A stretch of 14,536 nucleotides of DNA from Cruorifilaria tuberocauda (Eukaryota; Nematoda; Chromadorea; Rhabditida; Onchocercidae), in the NCBI GenBank assembly GCA_013365365.1, contig JABVXU010000939.1:1-14536 (forward strand), read 5' to 3'. The position numbers and the translations under genes were made by a program. A model generated the notes under the pieces. It did no database searches. It was not told where the DNA came from and was given only the letters and a program-made list of their open reading frames with translations. Positions 9,501 through 14,536 of this stretch are shown piece by piece (the stretch's first letter is position 1; each line of letters opens with the position of its first letter).

Positions 9501-10782
9501 AATCTTACCTCATGTTACCTTATCTTCTCTCATGTAATCTCATGTTTTTTTGTAGATATGTTTGGATTGAAATTTCCAGAAATTTGTTAGTTTCTAAATG
9601 AAATTAAAGTCTATCAGAGGATTTTTGATTTATTTTATTGTTTATTATTTATTGTTTATTGTTTATTATTATTTTTATTATTTATTCTTTACTATTTATT
9701 GTTTATTATTTACTGTTTTTTGTTTATTATTGTTTATTATTCATTGTTTATCATTTATTGTTTACTTTATTATTTATTTTATTAAGAATTTTATTGTTTA
9801 TGAAAATTGAAACAAAATTTAATATTAGACTCACGTGTTAATTACAGTTACGTGTTAATTTAAATATGGTATTTTCAGCTATGTTTACCGTTGGATTGTT
9901 ACGTGAAGCGGAAGACTACGATGCTGACAATAGTTTACTGACCGGAAAGTTAGAGGAAATGCCAAAAGAACAATGGAGCCATTTACTTATCGATTTTATT
10001 AATCCACGTGATGGTTTTAAGGTTTATTTTATCATCAATGGAAAATGCTTTCGAAGTTTTAATTTGCCAATTAACCTGAGAATAATTTTCTTCCATTTCA
10101 AAGTTTCATTAATTAATTAATTGTTGGACTAATCAACTAATATTATTTTCATTTATTTATATTTGGTTTAATGATAGTGATATTAAATACATTAATAATT
10201 AATTAATTAATTAATAATAATAATAACAGTGATAATAATAATAGTAATTAATAATAACAGTAATAACAATAATTAATAGTAATAGTAATAGCAACAGAAA
10301 CAATAATAATAATAATAACGGTGATAATAATAGTAATAATAATCGTAATAAATAGTCATAATAATCATAATAGTAATAATGATCATAATAAAATAGTAAT
10401 AATAATAATAATAATAGCCATAATAAGAATAACAATAATAACAGTACCGGCAAAATAATAATATTAATAATAACAACAACAACAACAAGAGGATAAATTT
10501 TGACCTTTAAAAAATTTCAAAAGTCATTTAAAGTATTTATGTTAAGTAAATTAAGTAAACTTAGTTAATGAATTCAATGTCAAATTAACAAGTTATGTAA
10601 AAATTTTAAAACTTTAGGATAAAAATTTTAGCAAGTTCATTTTTTATAGGTATCAATAAGAGTTGAAAAAAGGGACGGTGATCATTTCTGGTTAGCTTTA
10701 GATGATGTTACTTTATATTCCGGAACGTGTAACAATGATTCCGATCCGGATACTTTTTTACAGGACAACGGACAGTTTGAAT
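6371..10782 (+). CDS. Partial multi-exon gene: DCC/UNC-40-type FN3-FN3 followed by a MAM domain
   Basis: Eight exons join in frame (6371-6568, 6833-6940, 7464-7626, 8036-8208, 8301-8447, 8954-9085, 9879-10021, 10650-10782), about 398 codons without a stop. Junction phases are 1,1,2,1,1,1,0, and every intron is GT...AG. Residues ~1-105 form an FN3 domain closest to DCC FN3-4 (VRGYTIAYGIGTP). Residues ~110-215 form a second FN3 resembling DCC FN3-5, including its long loop before the YVIQYG strand. Residues ~225-385 form a MAM domain ending in SGTC. In the known family, FN3-4 to FN3-6 of DCC/UNC-40 bind netrin outside the cell and guide axons and migrating cells. MAM domains are extracellular adhesion or dimerisation modules. 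Potential N-glycosylation sites are NTT (exon 2), NLS (exon 6) and NDS (exon 8). No signal peptide, membrane helix or cytoplasmic P motif is present in the window. The upstream part is missing because exon 1 begins in phase 1. It could be a divergent UNC-40, a paralogue, or a secreted or anchored netrin-binding protein. I am sure of the domains and less sure of the gene identity. Confidence 0.88.
6833..6940 (+). CDS. Exon 2: second half of first FN3 domain
   Basis: The acceptor TTTTCCAG at 6832 is strong. Completing the split codon gives KSNTTYVFALTAYNEADGED and then a tail ending GIGKSS. This is the FN3 L-x-x-NTTYVF-x-x-x-AYN signature that must follow INKL of the previous exon, so domain content confirms the splice. 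NTT is a potential N-glycosylation site. The donor GTAAAA follows at 6941, leaving phase 1. After this the chain enters the next FN3 through a short linker. Confidence 0.9.
7110..7312. repeat. Intronic ~62-bp direct duplication
   Basis: In the exon 2-3 intron, AATAAGTATAACTATTACTT... (about 7110-7172) is repeated as AATAAATACAACTATTACTT... (about 7249-7312). Both copies carry GAGTATTATATAAAATAATTA or its variant at the same distance. The offset is about 138 bases. Confidence 0.6.
7464..7626 (+). CDS. Exon 3: linker and first half of DCC FN3-5-like domain
   Basis: The acceptor is AAATTTCAG at 7463. The frame reads DEQLINLQTPMNLQVKSISP, then ITIQWTDP, a ~20-residue loop rich in Tyr, Asn and basic residues, and RRKYVIQ. 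ITIQWTDP and the long loop before the next strand match DCC FN3-5, where ITWAD is followed by a similar extended loop. The donor is GTATGT at 7627, leaving phase 2. The alternative GTAATT at 7631 would put a stop early in the next exon, so it was rejected. The first domain's end and PMNLQV are separated by only about a dozen residues, a short FN3-4/FN3-5 linker. Confidence 0.87.
7965..7992. repeat. Perfect 14-bp tandem pair GATTTTTACCGTAT
   Basis: Two identical adjacent copies lie 43 bases before the exon 4 acceptor. A related TACTGTAACGTACAGTAA inverted element follows at about 7999-8016. It could influence splicing or branch point choice, but no evidence shows this. Confidence 0.7.
8036..8208 (+). 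CDS. Exon 4: second half of second FN3 domain
   Basis: The acceptor is GTTTCAG at 8035. Joined in phase 2 it gives QYGEYQSLNLEKV, then VPYVLLNNLQPATDYEIIVK and a closing SAWTSKAVIRTPSS. The tyrosine corner (L-x-PATDYEI-x-V) is diagnostic for FN3. The final S-x-W-S/T plus a xxTP-like close resembles the end of DCC FN3-5. The donor GTAAAT follows at 8209 in phase 1. The next intron is only 92 bp, the shortest in the gene, and the domain boundary falls exactly on a phase-1 junction, as is usual for shuffled extracellular modules. Confidence 0.9.
8301..8447 (+). CDS. Exon 5: N-terminal part of MAM domain
   Basis: The acceptor AAATTTAAG at 8300 is weaker than the others (AAG rather than CAG), but it preserves phase 1. 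The donor GGTAAGT is ideal. The product contains LRFDFEQSEKCFFYSD, then LQWKIIDRKSD. This is the MAM opening: an acidic-aromatic FDFE, a cysteine a few residues on, and a tryptophan about 15 residues later, before the variable loop. The usual first cysteine just before the F-x-C-x-F region seems absent; only one cysteine is seen here. On its own the match is modest, but the following exons make it secure. Confidence 0.8.
8516..8567. repeat. Tandem pair of 26 bp in the exon 5-6 intron
   Basis: GAATTAAGATTAAAATTACG and its tail AGTCAT (8516-8541) are followed at once by GAATTAAGATTAAAATTATG plus AATTAT (8542-8567). The copies differ at only a few positions. It is non-coding. Confidence 0.7.
8954..9085 (+). 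CDS. Exon 6: MAM core (YCLSMWIYV)
   Basis: The frame is open from 8887 to a TAA at 9097, but the only acceptor matching phase 1 is CTTTGCAG at 8953, so the preceding open residues are intronic. The exon reads AKHFVSLQST, then a GQLISSLINLSDNNYCLSMW segment and IYVRQFSK. This corresponds to the MAM stretch in which G-x-Y-x-x-V is followed by R-x-x-L-x-S and then C-L-x-F-W-Y. The cysteine of NYCL normally pairs with the last cysteine of the domain. NLS is a potential glycosylation site. The donor is GTTACC at 9086, the weakest donor in the gene. Confidence 0.82.
9630..9800. repeat. Intronic TTTATTG/TTTATTA tandem array
   Basis: About 170 bases of TTTATTGTTTATTATTTATTG-type heptamer and tetramer repeats fill the intron before exon 7. 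They create open frames of Phe, Leu, Ile and Tyr on the + strand (for example 9598-9810) that are repeat artefacts, not proteins. Confidence 0.8.
9879..10021 (+). CDS. Exon 7: MAM middle strands
   Basis: The acceptor ATTTTCAG at 9878 is a perfect nematode-like site. The product starts AMFTVGLLREAEDYDADNSL and later has EQWSHLLIDFINPRDGFK. The central L-x-V-x-L strand, the tryptophan of the Q/R-W-x-x strand and the F-x-V strand fit the MAM order L-x-V then W-x-x-x-x-V then F-x-V. The exon ends in phase 0 at AAG before GTTTAT, the only phase-0 junction among the eight exons. The domain tail is resumed perfectly by the next exon. Confidence 0.85.
10196..10492. repeat. Intronic (AAT/AAC/AGT)n microsatellite
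   Basis: About 300 bases of AATAATAATAAC, AGTAAT and CATAAT triplets lie in the intron between exons 7 and 8, ending in (AAC)5. On the minus strand they produce Leu- and Tyr-rich open frames (10211-10453, 10273-10488) that I reject as genes. Confidence 0.85.
10650..10782 (+). CDS. Exon 8: end of MAM domain; last secure exon
   Basis: The acceptor is TTTTTTATAG at 10649. The exon reads VSIRVEKRDGDHFWLALDDV, then TLYSGTC and an acidic tail NNDSDPDTFLQDNGQFE. LALDDV-x-x-x-SGTC is the most conserved MAM signature (I/L-A-I/L-D-D-I...C) and closes the disulphide begun in exon 6. NDS is a potential glycosylation site. The end is ambiguous. GTTAGT at 10783 is a good donor in phase 1. Reading through instead adds one Cys and stops at the TAG at 10785-10787. 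Exon 1 shows the same donor-with-hidden-TAG design, which favours splicing. Confidence 0.86.
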
Positions 10783-10984
10783 GTTAGTTTAAATTTTTAT
10801 GAATTATAAATTTTTTCCAGTTGAATTAATTTTGTAATTAATTATTAGTACAAGTAAGCACTAATGAAAATTACTTACTAAAGAAAGGTTTTATTTAATT
10901 GTTTAAAAAATATGCTAGCAAATGTTAATTAATATTAAATATTAAAATTGCAAATTTAAATTTGAAAGTTTTTTTTTTTTGAAG

Positions 10985-11043
10985 ATGACTTTTCATTGCC
11001 ATTTGCTATTGCATTTAAAAAGAGAAATTTTATAAGTAAATAA
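10985..11043 (+). CDS. Speculative terminal exon of the FN3-MAM gene
   Basis: If exon 8 is spliced at 10783, the next phase-1 open stretch begins after a T-run ending TTTGAAG at 10984. It reads Y-DFSLPFAIAFKKRNFISK and then TAA at 11041. A donor-like GTAAAT at 11036 would also keep phase 1, so it could instead be an internal 51-nt exon. The acceptor is poor (GAAG, not CAG), the stretch is short, and I recognise no domain. A poly(A) signal lies 35 bases after the stop, which is the main reason to list it. Confidence 0.25.
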
Positions 11044-11078
11044 TTTCAATATTTTTTAACTTTCCAAGCTCATTGTCA

Positions 11079-11084
11079 ATAAAG
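11079..11084 (+). promoter_or_regulatory. Candidate poly(A) signal AATAAA
   Basis: AATAAA occurs in TGTCAATAAAGTAATAC, about 290 bases after the possible TAG at 10785 and 35 bases after the TAA of the speculative last exon. It is the first convincing hexamer downstream of the MAM exon. In DNA this A+T-rich, AATAAA arises often by chance, so the call rests on position only. Confidence 0.25.
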
Positions 11085-11291
11085 TAATACTTAAGTATTA
11101 ATATTTATATGGAATATATTATTTATATTGAATTATTAAAGATTAGATTTAAGAGACGTTGTATGAAAATAAATAATATTAATACGAATTTAAATTTTAA
11201 AATAGTTTGTACACTTTTTTCTTAATTATTTTATTTTAAATTTCAATTTCTATTTTACATTCATTTTACGTGTTTTTTTCCTAAGCCTACA

Positions 11292-11337
11292 AAAAAGCAT
11301 GCAAAAACGAATGCATGCATGCATTTGCATGCTTTTT
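11292..11337. repeat. Perfect 14-bp inverted repeat with ATGCATGCAT loop
   Basis: AAAAAGCATGCAAA (11292-11305) and TTTGCATGCTTTTT (11324-11337) are exact complements across an 18-base loop that itself contains the self-complementary ATGCATGCATGCA. The stem ends in an A-run and T-run. Transcribed, it would form a stable hairpin. A direct repeat CTTTTTATGCAATA occurs at 11332-11345 and 11398-11411. Confidence 0.8.
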
Positions 11338-11419
11338 ATGCAATACATATTGGAAAAATATAATTATTGCGAAGTTTTTTTTTTCTACGTTTCTTTACTT
11401 TTTATGCAATAAAAAAAGG

Positions 11420-11485
11420 CGACGAAAAAATGCAATAATTTATTTATTTATTAGACATTCCAATTTTTATCGCAATTTTTCGACG
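11420..11485. repeat. Imperfect 19-bp inverted repeat
   Basis: CGACGAAAAAATGCAATAA (11420-11438) pairs with TTATCGCAATTTTTCGACG (11467-11485) at 16 of 19 positions over a 28-base loop. It lies about 80 bases from the perfect hairpin at 11292-11337 and shares its relatively high G+C. A 61-codon frame across both (11315-11500) has no protein character. Confidence 0.65.
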
Positions 11486-12190
11486 GCTATCTTTTTATGA
11501 TTACTTATCGAAATTACTCTTATCAAAGTTAACAAATAATTTTATTAGTATTTTTTCTTTTGCTCTAAAATTCAATTTTATTACTTTTTCCTATTTACCT
11601 AAAAATAATAAAATAATTCGATTATTAAGTTAAAGTTGAATAATTTAATTAAAAGTTATAATTTTCCTAAATTTTACTATTTTGGAAAAAAGTATGAAAG
11701 ATTGAAAATTATGAAAATATCTTTCAACAATTGATTTTTTTTTTGGTTTCTGAAAGAAATAAATTTTAATTTAATGGCTCAAAATCTTGAAATTTTACTT
11801 ATAATTGATGATAAGCAAAAATAACAGTTGTAGCTTTTTAAAGTTTTTTTAATTCAAAATCATTGAAGTTATTTAAAGTTATTCAAAGTTATTCAATTTA
11901 AATTCATTGCAGCATTTTTTAGTAAATAATTGACTTTTCAATACCTTTTTTCCTTTTAAATTTTCAATTTATGATAAGTAAAAATAATAATTATGACTTT
12001 TCAAAGTTGTTAAAGTTAAAGTTATTAAGTAATTAATTTTCAATATATTTTTCTTTTAAGTTTTTAAATATATAATGAAATAACAAAAACAATTAACATT
12101 AATTATTCTTGTGACACAAATAATTAAATTTAGTTAGTTGACGACGATTAGTTACGTTAATCAAAAGCATATAAATTCTATTTGCAGTGA
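11486..12190. other. A+T-rich non-coding DNA
   Basis: No exon, RNA gene or domain is seen. There is a weak internal repetition: AATTGATGATAAGCAAAAATAA (about 11803) is echoed by AATTTATGATAAGTAAAAATAA (about 11966), both followed by a TTTTTAAAGTT-like stretch, and AAGTTATT recurs near 11868-11895. Confidence 0.5.
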
Positions 12191-12194
12191 TGCT

Positions 12195-12569
12195 ACATAT
12201 ACAATAAGCTTAATTTGCTCATACAATAAGCTTGAATAAAAGTGATTGCACTGTTTGCAGAACATAGTTGCTGTTATAGTAATGCACGTACAATAAGTCT
12301 AAATCGAATGAATTTTATAATACATTTAAATTATACTATCATGATGATGCATATATGATAAGCTTAAACTAAGTTAATTGTATTGCACATACAACTAATA
12401 TTTACTTATACATTAGGCTGTTTATCACACATTACACATAGCAATCTTATTGTCACACTTATATGCATATAATAAATATAATAAACTTTATCACATAAAT
12501 ATATGCATGCAATAAATTAAATTACACCACATATACAATAACAATTATTGCGCAAACAATAAGCTTAAA
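12195..12569. repeat. Scattered repeats of (C)ATA-ACAATAAGCTTAA
   Basis: Five clear copies of a motif near CATATACAATAAGCTTAAT are found: about 12195-12214, 12219-12236, 12284-12302, 12349-12368 and 12551-12569. Weaker ones containing TATGCATRYAATAAA lie near 12470 and 12505. Spacing is irregular (24 to 200 bases). All face the same way. Confidence 0.6.
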
Positions 12570-12900
12570 TATAATTAGATTAATTGTCATGAACATTACA
12601 ATAGCCATAATTTATTTTATTAGAAGATTTGTTAATTAAAAATAAAAATTACTAAAATTAATTATTTGAGATAAATTAATTAATTGCAAAACTGCAAAAA
12701 TTGCAACAATTAATTAATTGCAAAAGTTTTTGTTCATTAAATATTTTACAAATGCATTTAATTTAAATGTTGTAAGAAAAAAGTTTCGTGCGTATTTGAA
12801 TGTATTGAAACAAGAAAAGAAAATTTTGTCACAATTTATTACAAAATTTTTCAATGAGAACTTTTTTGTTTTCCTGATTTGTTAATTTAAATTAACACAT

Positions 12901-12994
12901 TGATAGTTTCTTTTAGAATAAAAGAAAAAAAAAGAATTGAAATAACTTTAAGAATATATATTTGATAAGTAATTTAAAAAGTTTTTTTTTCAAA
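12901..12994. repeat. Direct repeat, copy 1 (partner 13527-13614)
   Basis: The order TGATAGTTTCTTTTAGAATA, then GAAATAACTTTAAGAAT, TTTGATAAGTAATTTAAAAA and a T-run followed by CAAA is repeated about 620 bases downstream. A third, shortened echo (TTTGATAAGTAATTCAAA, TTTGATGAGCAATTAAAAAA) follows at 13003-13050. Confidence 0.7.
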
Positions 12995-13260
12995 CTAATT
13001 TAATTTGATAAGTAATTCAAACCAATTTAATTTGATGAGCAATTAAAAAAATTTTTTTTCCGTAATCGATGTATTAATAAATTTAACTTATGATAATAAG
13101 TTAATAATCAATAAGTTTAATAATCATAAATTTAAAGCATGCATGGAAATTTTCTCTTAACTATTACTCAACTTTACTTTTATATTGAACTATCAATTAG
13201 CCAACAAAAAATGCAGAAAGGTATATATATATATATCTTTGCAAAAACAATATAATTTCA

Positions 13261-13516
13261 GGTAAATATTTAATATAGTTCATATTTTTTATCGTTTAAA
13301 TTGTTTTTAATTAATTAAGTTTCTGATTAATTAAATGAACATTTCGTTACATAAATCTATCTTTGAAAACATTAGAATCTCATGGAAATATTTAATATAG
13401 TTGATATGTTAAATTATTCATACTTCTTATTGCCTAAATTGTTTCTCTTTTAATTAATTAATTAAGTTTAAGTTTCCTGAATTAATTTAAACCTCTGATT
13501 AACTAAACATTCTATC
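13261..13516. repeat. Direct duplication (13261-13348 and 13384-13516)
   Basis: Both copies begin RTAAATATTTAATATAGTT or GGAAATATTTAATATAGTTG and continue through a TTATYGYYTAAATTGTTTY block, (TTAA)n, and CTGATTAA(T/C)TAAA before an ACATTC/ACATTT end. The second copy is longer, with two small insertions. No coding sense is seen. Confidence 0.6.
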
Positions 13517-13526
13517 AATTTGTTTT

Positions 13527-13614
13527 TGATAATTTCTTTTAAAATCAAAAAAAACTGAAATAACTTTAAGAATGTATTTGATAAGTAATTTAAAAAACAA
13601 TTTTTTCGCTCAAA
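13527..13614. repeat. Direct repeat, copy 2 (partner 12901-12994)
   Basis: TGATAATTTCTTTTAAAATC, then GAAATAACTTTAAGAATGTA and TTTGATAAGTAATTTAAAAA repeat the block at 12901. Together with the pair at 13261-13516 this suggests that a segment of several hundred bases has been duplicated and has drifted. Confidence 0.7.
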
Positions 13615-13850
13615 TCCAAAAATTAAAAAATATTGAAATTGGAATAGTTAATTTTCTTTTCTTTCAATCCTATTTCATTGATGGAAATATCATTTTCAGT
13701 TTGAAGGAAATTGATGAATGAATGTTTTACGCTAATAGTTTAATTACAATTACGTTCATTTATCAAATTAGTTAGTCATTGTCGTTTTTGATGTATCCGA
13801 AAATTGTTACACATTTAATAAGAATTCAAATACAAATATTCAACTATTCA

Positions 13851-14419
13851 AACTATAGTAATTAAGTAATGAAAATCAAATTTAAACAAAACAATAGAAA
13901 AATAAGTATTCATTATTCAAAACTGTATAAATATAACTTTGAAATTACGGTAATTAAAAAGTAAAAATTAAACTTAAACAAAGCAATGGAAAAAATAAAT
14001 GTTCATTTCAGATAAATATAACTTTGAAATATTAATTAAAAAATTATATTAATTATTTAAAAAAAATTTTCTAAAAAACTATATTAAATTATAAAAAATT
14101 AATTATATTAATTAAAAAATGAAATTAAATTTAAACAAAGCAATAGCGAATTAAGTATTCATTCTTATGCAAATAAACTTTGTCATATAAACACAACTTT
14201 AACTCTTTTATATAAATTCTATAAGAATAAATGTTAATAAAAATTCAAATTTCAAATTTCAATTTTCAAGAATTCAAAAAAATTCAAATACGACTATTCA
14301 ACAATGAAATTATAGTAATTTCATGTAAATATAACTTCGAAATTATAGTAATTTAAAAATGAAAATTAAACTTAAACGAAACAATAGAGAAGTAAGTTAT
14401 TCATTTCAGATAAATAAAC
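13851..14419. repeat. Four-copy ~92-bp repeat family
   Basis: The unit runs AAATATAACTTTGAAATTA, (C/T)(A/G)GTAATTAAAAAATG, AAAATTAAACTTAAACAAAG, CAATAGAAAAATAAGTATTC, ATTTCAGATAAA. Copies lie at about 13851-13925 (lacks the left part), 13925-14016, 14014-14175 (interrupted by an A+T insert) and 14324-14419. Between the third and fourth, AATTCAAATACGACTATTCAAC echoes 13823-13850. Each copy carries TTTCAG or a variant, which looks like an acceptor, but no open frame follows. Confidence 0.75.
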
Positions 14420-14536
14420 TTTATAACCTTTTCATATAAATTTCATATAAACAAAGTAATACAAATCATTCAAACAAACCGTTCAATAACCTTTTTTCCT
14501 CGCAATTATGAAATATAAAACTTTGGAATAAAAAAA

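Noticed and set aside
9598..9841. Phe/Leu/Tyr/Ile-rich open frames resembling membrane proteins
   Set aside because: They come from the TTTATTG repeat; two overlapping frames show the same composition, as expected for a repeat artefact.
10211..10488. Leu- and Tyr-rich open frames on the minus strand
   Set aside because: They are translations of the AAT/AAC microsatellite inside an intron and have no domain content.
11315..11500. 61-codon Cys/Phe-rich frame
   Set aside because: It lies over two inverted repeats and T-runs and has no recognised motif; it is more likely a structural or repeat region.
13217..13237. (TA)n tract as a TATA-type promoter
   Set aside because: It is a plain dinucleotide run with no gene downstream in the window.

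Overview
The window looks like nuclear DNA of an invertebrate animal, most likely a nematode. It is extremely A+T-rich (roughly four fifths by eye), full of (AAT)n-type microsatellites and degenerate tandem repeats. It carries one recognisable protein-coding gene, cut into short exons joined by GT...AG introns with short TTTTCAG-like acceptors. No bacterial operon structure, rRNA, tRNA, CRISPR array or transposase gene was seen. The nematode (perhaps spirurid/filarial-like) placement is inferred from composition, splice-site style and the protein; it is not proven.

The gene is on the + strand from about 6371 to 10782 (or to about 11043). I rebuilt eight exons: 6371-6568, 6833-6940, 7464-7626, 8036-8208, 8301-8447, 8954-9085, 9879-10021 and 10650-10782. 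They join in frame with no stop, about 398 codons. The first four encode two consecutive fibronectin type III (FN3) domains that look like FN3-4 and FN3-5 of the netrin receptor family DCC/neogenin/Frazzled/UNC-40. The last four encode one MAM domain (FDFE start, Trp, YCLSMW core, LALDD and a final SGTC). Canonical DCC-family receptors have a sixth FN3, a membrane helix and a P1-P2-P3 cytoplasmic tail after FN3-5; here a MAM domain takes the place of the sixth FN3. This FN3-FN3-MAM order is the main discovery candidate. Both gene ends are incomplete or uncertain: the first exon starts in phase 1, so upstream exons must exist, and the last sure exon ends at a point that can be read either as a donor site or as a stop.

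Layout. 1-6370 is non-coding A+T-rich DNA, either a very long intron or intergenic. It holds an ~85-bp duplication (1201-1454), a ~0.5-kb palindromic minisatellite (1846-2340), several trinucleotide arrays (2495-4185), a well-bounded 45-nt candidate micro-exon (3590-3634) and a degenerate TATTTA/GTAAAAAGT array (5518-5800). 6371-10782 is the gene, with repeat-bearing introns. 10783-14536 has a speculative terminal exon and poly(A) signal (10985-11084), two hairpin-forming inverted repeats (11292-11485), a scattered ACAATAAGCTTA motif (12195-12569), two pairs of duplicated segments (12901-13614) and a ~92-bp four-copy repeat (13851-14419).
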